Part shown: in pieces, positions 12,401 to 23,600 of the stretch
Layout: every line of letters starts with the position of its first letter
How positions within the stretch are numbered: the first letter of the stretch is position 1
Origin: Himantopus leucocephalus
Lineage: Eukaryota > Chordata > Aves > Charadriiformes > Recurvirostridae
DNA: 64,000 bases
Direction: 5' to 3'
Assembly: GCA_003993805.1 (NCBI GenBank)
Contig: RSEF01000001.1
Location: forward strand, 60,401,015 to 60,465,014
Program-made: the position numbers and the translations under genes
Notes under the pieces: generated by a model
Databases searched by the model: none
What the model saw: the letters and a program-made list of their open reading frames with translations, nothing else
What the model was told of the DNA's origin: nothing

Positions 12401-13584
12401 CATTCATTGCCAGACACGAGACTGGCAAGAAGCAAAGGAGCCTGACTGGGCAGCATCTGCTAGAAGAGAGAGACCCTGACAGAGCTTCCTGCTGCAAGGC
12501 ATTCCATAAAAGCCATGAGGACACAGAGCCAGCCCCACTGCCTTGAGGAAAGTACGATTATTCCTACTGAAAGCTCTCTGCACCATTTAGCACATCAGGC
12601 TCTTCAGTCCATTTTTAGGGCACTCCAAAAGGCTTATGGGAAACATACTGCTTCATCAGTGCTGCTCATCTGATATATACTTCACTGATAGACGTGTTTT
12701 ACCCTCTGGCATGTCAAAGAACTTCTAGAGTCTTTTTATATACTGAATAAGGGATGCAAAACTGCACATGCCACAGCTTCCCCCAAGATCAGCATACAGA
12801 TGGCCAGTTAGATCAGGAGTTTTTAGGAGCCCAAGACACCTTGGCTTTCAGATTTCTTTGTATGATACTAAAGCAAGCAGCAAGCTGTCATCAGGGAGAA
12901 CCAGAAGAGTCTCTAACTTAGACCTAACACTGGTTAGATATCACTTGCTGCTTACAAAAAGTCAGTGTGGCAGAACTATTTAGTTGCATCCACCACTTCG
13001 CCTCTACTCCTTTTTAGTATAGAAACACTTGCTTCCCAGGGCTTACTGTTTATTCCTTTCACAAAATCGTGAGAAACAGGGATGCTTGTTCAGTCTGTGG
13101 TCGCAAAGCACCAGCTAACATCAAGCTGGGAAGAAGCAGAGGGAACTGACCCTTCTCCTGGCAGTAAATGCTGCCTGCTTGTTCCAAGGTGCAGAAGCAA
13201 TATAGCACCCCCTGCACAAATAATCCCTCGAGGGTCCCTTCAACTACCCACCTGCTGCCACCCGGCGCACATCGCTCACATAATCCAGAAAATGGTAGGG
13301 GGAGCCTGCAGGTCGGTGGGATGACAAGCCATGGCCAGAAAAATCCATTGCTACATAATAGCAATCTGAAACGGAGAGAGTATTAGATGTGCAGCCCTGT
13401 AACACAACAAGAACCATCCTGATGAGCGAGACCTACCTCTGGGGAGCAGTGGAATGAGTTTGTCAAAGGTGTTGGCGTTGTCTAGCCAGCCGTGCAAGCA
13501 CAGCACAGGGCGTCCATCTGAGGGTCCCCAGGCCTTGGCTGCCACGTGACCCCAGGGCACAGGGAACTTCAACTCTGAGAACAT
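6403..13584 (-). CDS. SERHL2: Serine hydrolase-like protein (alpha/beta hydrolase), eleven exons
   Basis: The product is an alpha/beta hydrolase of the SERHL family, reported as peroxisomal or cytosolic in mammals, substrate unknown. Exons in coding order on the - strand are 13671-13437, 13365-13252, 12144-12103, 11393-11374, 11163-11089, 10104-9995, 9721-9642, 9286-9252, 8476-8400, 6922-6829 and 6519-6403. All splice sites are GT-AG and the phases agree. From the ATG at 13584 the protein has 303 residues, against 314 in human SERHL2. Seen: [12 protein letters not shown], the oxyanion-hole region LHGWLDNA (about 29-36), [10 protein letters not shown], the nucleophile elbow GHSMGG with Ser100, FPEM-like [11 protein letters not shown], a likely acid Asp237 in AQDG, and His276 in PGSHFVH. 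The catalytic triad is therefore intact. The frame stays open upstream of this ATG to the acceptor at 13671, so a longer N-terminus encoded partly in the 15-kb CpG island is possible. SERHL and SERHL2 cannot be told apart here; the symbol follows the functional human copy. Confidence 0.93.
7760..8042 (-). repeat. SERHL intron segment with an inverted copy at 15424-15735
   Basis: This stretch of the intron between the SERHL exons 8400-8476 and 6829-6922 matches the reverse complement of 15424-15735 at roughly 90 percent by eye, with small indels. Shared strings include CCAGGATGGCCCCTCGCTGT and GGAGAAGGGGGCAGGCTGGG. It does not look like CR1. Confidence 0.85.
10294..10486 (-). mobile_element. 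CR1 LINE 3'-end fragment
   Basis: The + strand starts with the reverse complement of the typical CR1 tail (ATAGAATGGTTTGGGTTGG) and runs on through the usual 3' UTR strings about the clustered 'lead' region. The element is on the - strand, 5'-truncated to about 190 bases, and lies in a SERHL intron. No flanking target duplication was verified. Confidence 0.93.
11374..11393 (-). other. SERHL2: 20-nt microexon of SERHL just after the nucleophile
   Basis: On the - strand, 20 bases are flanked by a TTTGCAG acceptor and a GTGAGT donor. With one base borrowed from the previous exon they encode GGSVAGM, which corresponds to GGVVGGM in human SERHL2 as recalled. It supplies the second glycine of the GHSMGG elbow, so skipping it would break both the frame and the active site. 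Confidence 0.85.
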
Positions 13585-14869
13585 GTCCAAAATAGAGTGC
13601 TCACAAGTGATGTCCCAGGAGAGCCACGTGCTCAGAGTAGGTCCCAGGGATCTTGTTAATGGCTCAGAGCTCTGAAAGAGAGTAATACAGGTCTTTAGTA
13701 ACTCACCAGACTCCTGTGGTCTTAATTAGCAGCTTGCTGATTTATAGCTCCCCATTCAACATCCCAAGCTGCCATCCCTGCCTGCCTGTTTGGGGAATCC
13801 TCCTCCCAGCACGTACTAGCGATGCTCCTAGGAAGAAACAAGCTTTCACTACGCAGGAGGAGAAAGCCTCCTCTCTCTGTCTCCGCAGCAGCTGCAACCC
13901 AACCAGAAGGCGCAGGAGATCTGGCAAGAGGGAACCATGCAGAATTCCCCCAGGTAGCTGCAGTCAGCCAGGCACCTGTCCTGGACCAAAAAGACAATTT
14001 TGAGAATAATGATGCTGCCTCCAGTACTAGACTTATCACCTTCTCCTCTTTTAACTTGGTGCTTCTCCTCTTTCACACCACCAGTCGGCACCTTCAAGAG
14101 AGCAGCTGCCTACATGCCACACAGCAGGTCACTGCTGTCACCCTCCCATGCATCCCTCAGGGCCAGGGACCCTGCATGGGATATGCGTCCACAACCTGCC
14201 AGGCACCTGCTTGACCTCAAACCTGTCTCATCACTGCCCATCTGCCTGGCAATCACTGAGCTACATCTGACCTTTACTCAACCCCAGGCTCCTGAGTGAA
14301 CCCCCCAGTACTACCCAGCCACTGGGGATCTTCCAGGGGTGGTTTGAGTATCTCCCCTTTACCCCCAAGCCTTCTGACCCCTGGGGCCCCTCATGAGCAG
14401 CCTCACTATCCCCTTCCCAATGACATGTCTCAGGTCTCTGCTCCCTTAAATAGCCTCCTGAGACCCCACAGCAATTAACTCACTCTACAGCAAGTCCCTC
14501 CTGAGCCCATACCTCTGTAAGATGTGAGGACAGAGGGGGTGGGCTGAGAGGGGAAGCTCCTGTCAGAGCCCTGAGAGCACTTACAGGCCCTAATGGTCTC
14601 CATCAGGCACACCTGCGGCATCCAGTACATCTTTCCCTCCTGCCTATGAGCCTGTTTAAGCTCAGCCCAGGACCAGGAGTGCTGGTTTCCAGCAGCAATG
14701 CCCCAGCCCCGGGGATTTGCATCCCTGCCTGCTGACCACAGGGCTGTGTCTGACCCCAGCTGCCCTTGCTGGGCCTGATCCTGACAGCCATGGGCTGACT
14801 TCCCGGTGTGACCATGGACCTGCCCCTTCCTCACAGAGCTGCCTGACGACCTGGGCTCCTGGCAGAGCC

Positions 14870-15420
14870 CGATTGCCCTCCCCGGACCTGCCCTGCCTGG
14901 GCCTAAGTAAGGCTCCGGCCCTGGGGTCCTCCCCCGCCTCCGAGGTGGGGGCCTCCCTAAGCGGGCAGGAATGGCCGCTACACCCAGGCCTCAGGGCGCC
15001 CTGGTGCAGCTGCTCCCGGCCCCGGGGAAAGGCTCGCCCTGGGACTGACCCCCGTCCGGCGCCGAGAGCGGTCCCCGGAGCGCCGCGGCTGCTGGCGGCC
15101 GCCCCGGCCCCGCTCCCCGCGCCGCCCGCTGCGCCCCGACCCCCCTCCTACCGCTCTGTCCGGCCGGGACGGCAGAGCAAGGCCGCGGCAGGAGGACACA
15201 GCCCGGCAGCGGGGCGGGCCGAGCCGGCTGCACCGCCCTGCTTCCCGCCTCTCCGGGGCGCCCCGGGCCTCCGCCTCCTGCCGCTCCGCCGGCTCGGGGC
15301 GGCCATACCCCGAGGGAGGCGGCGGCGGCGGAGGGGAAGGGGGGGGGGGGGGGGGGNGGTGGGCGGGTGGGGCACACCAGCACGGCCTCCCCTCCCTGGG
15401 GAGCATTTCACGGTTCCATC
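14870..15420 (-). promoter_or_regulatory. CpG island, probable SERHL promoter and first exon
   Basis: The sequence is extremely GC-rich with dense CpG, contains a long G run ending in an N at 15357, and lies upstream of the first recognised SERHL exon (13437-13671, - strand). That makes it the likely SERHL start region. A first exon with a donor feeding the acceptor at 13671 is expected but was not identified with confidence. Long open frames here on both strands are proline/arginine-rich by-products of the composition. Confidence 0.6.
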
Positions 15421-15423
15421 ACC

Positions 15424-15735
15424 ACCCTTGACCCTACAGCGAGGGGCCATCCTGGCAAACACACGACCCTCCACAGCACCACTCACACTTGCTTTCCTCT
15501 TGGCCTTGGCTCTTCACCCCGCCAAGTCACAGCAACCCAGCCTGCCCCCTTCTCCAGACCCCGAAGCCTCTCACCTGAGCAAACAGGTGAAACCAAGGCA
15601 GCCTCCACCTCCTCCAGCTGGTCCTGGAGCCCCTGGCCTGACCCAGCTCTTGCAAGCTCTCCCCTGGGTCCCCGGGGCAGGGAGGAGCTGTGGGGAGGCA
15701 GCCGGTGCCTTGTACAAGGCCTGCATTTGGACGGG
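15424..15735 (+). repeat. Inverted copy of the SERHL intron segment 7760-8042
   Basis: The reverse complement of this stretch reads almost base for base like 7760-8042. It directly abuts the CpG island and precedes the tandem SERHL pseudogene copy, suggesting one local rearrangement produced both. Confidence 0.85.
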
Positions 15736-15969
15736 GCTCCGCAAGGGTAATGAGGAGTTAATTACGTCCATGGGGTCTGAAGCTTCGATCAACCTACCGG
15801 GCATGATAAGGACCTGTGAGGAGTCACAGTCATGGAGGTACAGCTGCATCCTTGACGACCTTCAGAAGACACATTACTGATCATGGAAACCGCCTGCACT
15901 GCAGCGTCGCAGCGTGAGATGTTTTAACTGTGACCCGGGAGCACCGTAACGACATCAAACAGGCTCAGT

Positions 15970-17630
15970 GCTTGACACCAGTGCTGAACTTCTGTCGCTG
16001 TCTGATGGAGAAACCCTTCTGAACTCTTAACACTTGCTGGAATCGCATTGCTTCAGGGGCGAGAGTCACTCTCCCATACTGTGACCTGTCGCAGCGAACT
16101 GACTCTACTGCGGGGCCAAGTTGCAGCAGATAAACAGCAGACAGCACTGCCTTAGTTGCTCCACTCCTCTTCTGCAAAAACAGACCCCCTTCAGCCAGAG
16201 AGGTTTCTACACAGTTTTCTTCATTAGTTGCCCAGAAAGGGGGTGGCTGTATAGACTAGGCTTCGAGAAAGCCGATACCAGAGTATGGCCGCAAGTACTG
16301 CTTGCTGGTGCCTTGCATCCCCTCCAGCAGTCAGAGTCTACCAGGCGTAATGCAGATCACAACCATTCCCCTTCAGTCAAGGACTCAGCAGTCAAATGAA
16401 GCAAAGTCAAACCTCGCTGTGAGCAGTGGGACGCCTTGCTGGAACACTTGGAGAGCAGAATGAATGTCTGTTCTTAGGGAGTCATTTTTATATTGGTAAT
16501 TGAAAACTCTCTGCTCAGTTCAGCACATCAGTCTCCTAAATTGCACAATACATTTTCAGAACAGCCAGCAAAGCTTGAAAGAAACCAGCGTAGAAGCTTA
16601 CAGCCCTGTTTCTCCTGCCTAGCTCAAACTCATCCTGGCAAAATAGTCTCTGCACCACAGCAGTTGAAAGGTAACCTTGGGGACCCATCACAGAGAAGAA
16701 ATAAGAGAGCTATGCAGCTCACAACCTCCCCTCCAGGTGAGCCATTAGAAAGAAAATCAGAACATGAATTCTTATAGGTTTGGAAAGTCCAGCGCATTGC
16801 TTTTTCTCAGGCTTCCATGAAGGAGGAGCAGGAACGCACAACCACTGGGGAACCATGCAGACGGAGGGGGGGGCCACAGTACCACCTACAGCTTCTTTCT
16901 TACAACTGTCAGAGGTGGGTGTCTGATTACAAAATCAGCAAAAAAAAAAAAAAGCAAGAGACAGCTTTTTTTTGGTAGAACAGATTTGTAAAATGCACTC
17001 AATAATCAATCGTTGCTACTGCTGTTATGGAGGGCAGGGTCTTCCTGTGAATTGCTGGGATTTCTTCATGACAAGCCACCAGAAAGCAGTGTAATTGTTA
17101 CGCAGGGGCTGCTAGGATTGCAGTTCTTTTGCTTATGGAGTGGCTTTTGAGGAAGAGGACCCTGTGTCAGGAGCAGGAGTGATGCGGACCCCTTGCACAA
17201 ACCTCTGTGGTTGGTGGCCGTGGCTGTGGCCAGGAAAATCCATTGCCACTCAACTGCAATCTGAAAAGGAGAGAACATCAGGCATGCAGACCTGAAGCAT
17301 GACAGACAGCCCATCCTTGAAAGCCAGACCCACCTCTGGGGAGCAGTGGAAGGAACTCATCAAAGGTGGTGGCATTGTCCAGCCAGGCATGCAAGCACAA
17401 CACAGGTATCACTCCAGGTTCCTCAGGCCTTAGCTGCCACGTGGCCCCAGGGCATGGGGAACTTCACCTCTGAGAACTTGTACCCACCAGCAACATCCTC
17501 TGAGCACTACGTGCTGAGAGCTGGTCCCGGGGAGCTTGTTAACAGCCTAGAGCTCTGGACAGACTTTGTAGATATGTGGTAGTTACTAAACTTATCTGGC
17601 ACCCCTGACCTCTGCTTAATACCAGTTTTC
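15970..17630 (-). pseudogene. Decayed tandem copy of SERHL 5' exons
   Basis: Three SERHL exons recur in the same order, orientation and approximate spacing. The stretch near 16075-16116 copies exon 12103-12144, 17200-17262 copies exon 13252-13365, and 17329-17480 copies exon 13437-13590; upstream flank similarity runs to about 17630. The copy is broken. The nucleophile-elbow exon has TGG changed to TAG (16105-16107) and its donor GT changed to GA. The second exon has a TGA (17250-17252). The first exon has the Trp of AKAWG changed to TGA (17423-17425) and a net 2-base loss that shifts the frame, and the HGW motif reads HAW. Counterparts of the later SERHL exons were not found. Human also carries a second, apparently non-functional SERHL, but this copy may be independent. 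Confidence 0.88.
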
Positions 17631-17639
17631 AGGCACAAG

Positions 17640-20600
17640 CCTTGTTTGGGATAACCCTGGGATCATGCTGTAAATGCTTACCCTGGTAGTATGTGCATTA
17701 CCACTCACAGGTCTTGGACCCTCATCCCCATCACCTTGGACCCTCTCCCCTACTCCAGCAGCTAGTAGGATCTGGGATGTCTTTGCTTTGGGTCAGACAA
17801 ATGACCTCTGGGTCTGACAGATGACCTCTGGGTCTTGGGTAGGAAGGATGTGTTCTCTAGTGAATTCTGACTCTTGTGACTTGCATCCCAACTCACTTCT
17901 GGCAGGAGGCTCCATCAGCAGGAACCTCATGGAAAGGAAAAATTCCTCACAGAAATCATCAGCGATAGGTGATGTAGGATAGAGCTCCAAGTGTGGTGCA
18001 AGCTGCACTGGGATGCAGCCCTGGACCCTCCCTCAGCAGCAGGACTGTCATCCTATAAGCCAAAGCCAGATTGTTGAAATCTTCTCCAGGTCCCTCATGT
18101 GTTCTCTAGCAATGCTACTTAGCCCTCTGAAAGAGCAGCCCAGCATCTTACAAGACTGCATATCTCCCCCTGCACCGCCTGGCAAACCACCCCCCCAAGA
18201 GGAGGGCCCTGTGCAGGATGCATGGCAAAATTTGTATGGCTCACAAAATTAATTCTGCTGCATCTGCTTCTAAGAAATGCTGCAGACTAGTGCAGTGGAA
18301 TTGCTGCCTGTGGAGGACCAAATTAGACTCCACCTGGCAAGGTGCTGAGGTGTTGGCTGGGCTGCACTGGCCTGATGGTAAGAAAGGCTGGTTTTGCTTA
18401 AGAACTGGGAGTTAGAGATATCTCATGTACTTAACAAAGGGTAATTTAACCTCTGTGTCCTTGCAAAGGAGGAGGAGACTTGCAAGGGTGAACATTGGGA
18501 GATGCAAAACTGTTATGCTCTGCTGACTTGGAACAGCATTGATCAGTTTGTGCTAGCTGCAGATCTGGTGAGGAAAGTTTAAGTACAGCAGATTGATTGC
18601 TACCAAGGGACAAATTCCCCATAGCTGGTTGGATTCAAGCACTGAAGTACTGACATATTGATCTATTTATGGTGATTTATTAGTAATAGCCCTGTACCCC
18701 AAACTCTCTTGTGCAGTTATACAAGTAAAAAAGCATGCTATTGCAAGCTTAACTGATTTCTTCCAAAGGATATATAGAGGATGTACCTCTCTATAAAGCC
18801 CCACGTTGTGAGCATATGCTGCAATCTACAGTGGACAGGAAAATAAAAGTGATCACAGGGCAAAATGTATCGCATAACCAGGCCAAGCATGCTGCCTACC
18901 AGACTTTGGGTTTGTGGGCAGCAGGCAGCAGGCAGGTCTGGGGTGCTGTCAGGGCACGCAGAGCAGTTCCTGCTCTGGGACAGGGACCAGCTCCTTGCCT
19001 GCTCCAGAAGCCCAGAGCAGGGAAAGGATCCCTGCAAGGAGGCAAGGGAAATCTGGTGAGTGCAGAGCTGATGGTGTCGGGTGCGGGCACTACTTGGGCA
19101 GCCCACAGTAGGGTTGGCAGGAGCAGAGAGGGACTTAATGACCACAGGGAAGCCCCCACCTCTCCAGTGCATGGATCCCCAATGGTTCTTCTGCCCTTTG
19201 TCATGCACATTACTTGGTGTCCCCCTGCCTGAGGAAAGCTGCCCTCTCATCCCTGCCCTCTGCACAGGTTGTGGAGGTGAGGACCTCATCCCTTAATTTC
19301 ATTTGTTCTGGAAGGGGAATGGGACTTATGAGAAGGAGAGGCCTCAGTGAAGGGCTGAACCACAGATCTGCACACTGTGGACATTTCCCATTGGACATAT
19401 CCCTCCCTTGAGCTCCGTCCATAAACCTCACTTGCCTCAGAGATGGTCTCAGGGAGTCACAAGGGTTTAAATGAGCTGCCCACATGCAAAGAGTTGACGT
19501 AGGGCATGAATGTCCTGCAGCCCGAGAGATCTTGCCATCCCAAGCTCTGCTCAACAGCTGCAGACCCATTCAGGTACCTCATGTAGTGTACTTTTCTTTT
19601 GGTTTTCCCTGATTTCCTATTGAATTTCACTGACGTGAATGAGTTTCTGATGCCTGAAATAGCTGCTGCATATTAAGCTCAAAAAATGCTGTGATGGCTT
19701 CAGTTGGTTTCTCTCCTCTTGCTCCAGGCACGTGCCTGTTGTGCTCCTTGTCCCAGAGCTCTCCAGCCCTGCAGAAGGTGAGAGAGACAAATAGATGCTG
19801 GCTCCTTACCCACCGCAGTCTGGGGCCAATGTGATAGTTTAAATGGAAATCTTTGGCAGTTTAAGTTAACAAGCCAAGCTATGAATGGTTGAAAAAGTGG
19901 AGTGCATCTGCTCCAGGGATTAACCTGCAGCAGAATTTGGATAGTGGGGCTGCAGGAGTGTTAAATCATCCCCTCGTGAACCACCACCATTCAGCTGGAG
20001 CAGCCCCAGGCACACGCCATGCATCAGCGGCAAAGTGGTGCACATTTGTATCACTTTATTTGCAACTAATGAAATAGCTAGAAACATGTATTGCATATAA
20101 ATTATATATGAGCACCCATCATACAAATAAACTCTTTCCTGTCTCAGCTTTCCATTTCCTCCTTAATCAGAAAGTCTTTCCTATTTTGGACAGATTCAGG
20201 AGTCTCTGCCAGTTCCCATCCCCTGGGCCTGTTTTGGGTAACTAGCAAGGCAAGCTACTGTCCAGGTCTCTACAAAACCCATACACAGTGTTAAAGTAAG
20301 CACCTATTTTAATGTATTTAATTGAGAAGCGGCAGGGGAAGGAGAGGAGTTTCTCTCCAGCTCTTGTCTAGACTTAACCTTCCTTCACTTTGAAAATCTG
20401 GCAGATTCCCCATAGGCTGAGACAAAATAATAGTGAAAACCAGAAGTAATCTGACACTTGTAATTACAGGCCTACCAGCTCCTTATTGACCTCAGACAGA
20501 ATAAGGAAACGGCACATACAAGGATGATTTAAAAACAAGGGAAGAGTTCTAGTAAATGCCAAGTCTCATCTGTTTATGGAAAAGAATCCATGAAACTGAG

Positions 20601-23600
20601 TTGGTAACTTCTGGAGATGTAAATTATAGGTTTGGGTTATGGATTTGGCTGATAAATGTAAAAGCTGTTGACGTAATATGGCTCCAGCAAGGAATGTGAT
20701 AGTCTTACACTGTGTTTTGATTTTTTAAAAACTGGAATGATACCAAATTAACAAATTCTGCAGTAATTGGACTGAAAATTGACTAGTTAGCAAGTGTCAA
20801 AATGTTAAAGTTGGTACAAGCACATAAAGTGTGTTTTTGAAACAGCTCAATGGTAAGTTACTCAACGCGAGCCACGCTTCTTGTCTGGCAGCTCTGTCCG
20901 TGGAAGAAGTGACTCCGGCAAAGGCTTGACTCATGATGTAGGAGCAGCTGAATGTGAGCTCCCAGCGCAACGCTGCAGTCAGAAAGGCTAATTTCATCCT
21001 CAGATGTATAAGCAGCGAATGTAGAGCAGGTGTAATGAGATTATATTGCAAGAGATTATATTGTGTCTGCTAATTCCATGGATGTGATTACTGATGTGAA
21101 AGAATTCCCAGTTTTGACATCTACAATTCAAGGAGGAAGTTAACAAGTTGGAGAAGGTTCCTGCAAGAGCTCCAAGGACTGTTAAGGGGTTTGAAGACAT
21201 CTTACAGAAGAGGAAAGCTTAGGACTGATATGATCAAAACCTAAATATACCTATGTAGGCTTAAATTTTTGCTCCTCTACTAGCTGCTCTGCCCAACAAT
21301 GGCACAAGAAAAAACAGTCTAGAGATGAAGTATACATTTTATAATGGAGAAAGTAGTTAAGTACTTAAGCAGTTTACTTAGGGTGGTGGCAGCTTCCCAA
21401 CCATCAGCAGTTTTTGAATCAAGATAAGATGTTTAACAAAGCAACAATGATTGATATGACAGAGTCTATTGTCCTCTGATCATCAGGAAAGCAGACCAGT
21501 CTGGAAATCAGTCTAGTGCAACAAACACCAGTGTCAGATGCAGACACCGGCTGCAATGCTTCTGCTACAACCGCTCCCAAAATTACAGCCCATAGCTGTA
21601 GTCCTTTTTGCCTTCTATGTTGTTTTTCTTCGTTTAGAGGCTCAGCTTTCTCAGCTGAGGAAGCCCATGCTCCTAGGTCCAGCAATGACTTAGGACCTCT
21701 CTGCTATGGGGTCTGTGTCTTGGGTCGCTCTCTGTGCTCCTTCGGGGTGGCCTCTCATGGATGTTTTTGTTTGCTTTGGGGAAAACACTGAAGCAGGTGG
21801 ACATAGGTCAGAACTTGGAGCCTATCACCTATGGGAGGGTTCAGCATCACCTCCTGTCTCAGCATGGGGGAACAAATCTGGGGAAACATGGGCAGGGCTG
21901 AGGCTACATGTTCCAGGCGAAGAACTCTGAGTGGAGGGCTCCAGGCAAGGTCCACTACTTTTGGACAGCACTCCAGGAACATGTGCTGAAAATGTGGGAT
22001 AACAGGGAGAAGCAATAGGTCTCAGAGGCACAATGAAATCATTAACTGAGCTTCTCCCTCTGTGTCTGGAAGGCAGCAACATTTGGAGGAGTTAGCTGAG
22101 TTGGTCACAGATTTATGGGGCTGCAGAGCCCCACGGAGCTCACACCTGAGTCCATTGGTGCAGCGGGCTGATACCTCCTTTCCTGTGTCCCAGATCGTCG
22201 TCTGTTATTGCTCTAAGGTGTTTGACATATAGGCCAGATTCGGAGGCGAGGCAGTGGTTTGCTATACAGTTATAAAGGGCTGTTTGTTTTCTCTGCAGCT
22301 GCTTGAATCTGACCTAAATACCTTCTAGGCTATGCAGCCTGGTGCTTTCTTTGAAAACCTAGAAGGTCACTGACTGCTGGGTCTTCCTCCCTCAAATGAA
22401 CCAGGGGCACATACGGAGCCATAAGTGCACTGGCAACAAGTGAGAACTGCCGTCCCTTTATTCCCCTCCTCTGATTTTGGAGTTTAGCAATGATAAAGAT
22501 ACAAGGAGTTGCTAGCTTCGTGTCCTCACAGAAATAACTGTGCATGTTAAAAAAACCTAAAGCAGAAGATTGGGTACATTTTAATCTCAGCTTTTTGGGC
22601 CTACGTGATTGTAGGGAAAGGAGCTGGTTGCGCCCACCTGCCCTGCTCTGCGCACGGAAGCCCCTTTCTTGAAACAGCAGCCTGAGCAGCCACCAGCAAA
22701 GCATCCCTCTGTCCCACTGGGCTGCTTCTGCCCAGCGCTGCAGCCATTGCTCGCTGCAGCTCAGCTCCGGGCCACCAGCTCAGCTCCGGGCCACTGCACC
22801 TCGCAGCAGCCTCCCTGCGAAGCCCAACCTCCTGATGGCAACCGCCGTGCCACGGCTCAGCAGTGTGCCGGCTCGCTCGGCTCCCCAGCTTCGCCTCCTG
22901 CCCTTGCTGCCTGCTGGCACGTCGAGTTGCACGTTGCCCGATGGTGCTGGGAGAACAAGCACATGTTCCCCACTGCTCCATGAACCTCGGGCCCAGTTGA
23001 GGAACATGTAGGAACGCCGTGCTGGGCTGGCAGCGCAGGCTGAAGCGCATAAGCATGGTGTCCACCTCAGCTGTGGGGGAAAGCCAGAACAGCAGAGGGT
23101 GTTGCAGACCGGAATGAAGGTGCATCAGCAGCAGTGTGTGGGGTGCCCATGGCATGGCTGGCTCTGGCTCCCCACCCTCAAGCCCTCTGTGACATGCAGC
23201 ATCGCTCAGTACGGGAGTGCACCAGCTCAGTGCTGGAGGTTGGCAGCCTGCAAGCAGCAGCTCACGGCTCCCCGCAGCTGCCCTAGGTCACTCCGCTCTG
23301 GGCAGCCCCTGTACCTTTGCTTTCCTGGAAAGCAGTTTCTCTTCGTTACTGAGAAGAGCCCTGCTCTCAGAGGGGAAGGAGGGGCCTGGCCACCACTTCA
23401 CACAAAGGGGCCACTACTTGTGCTAATTTTTCTCATAAGAGTTGAACTAATACATCCTCCACTGTAAACCACAGAAAGGTGTTTTTGTTTGGGTTTTTTT
23501 TCTGGGGGGAGTGGAGGAAGGGGGCTGGGGGATTTTTGTGTGTTGGGTTTGTCCTCCTGGCTTTCTCTTTTTGTGATGTTGTTTGGTTGTTTTTTTCTTT

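Noticed and set aside
15367..15750. Frame with strings like [15 protein letters not shown] that also occurs on the - strand near 7.9 kb
   Set aside because: The shared peptide only reflects the inverted DNA duplication. The same strings occur in an intron of SERHL, so they are not evidence of a gene.
14717..15880. Longest open frame of the window (387 codons, + strand)
   Set aside because: It is Pro/Arg/Ala-rich and crosses the CpG island, the G run with an N, and the inverted SERHL intron copy. It has no domain. It is a composition artefact.
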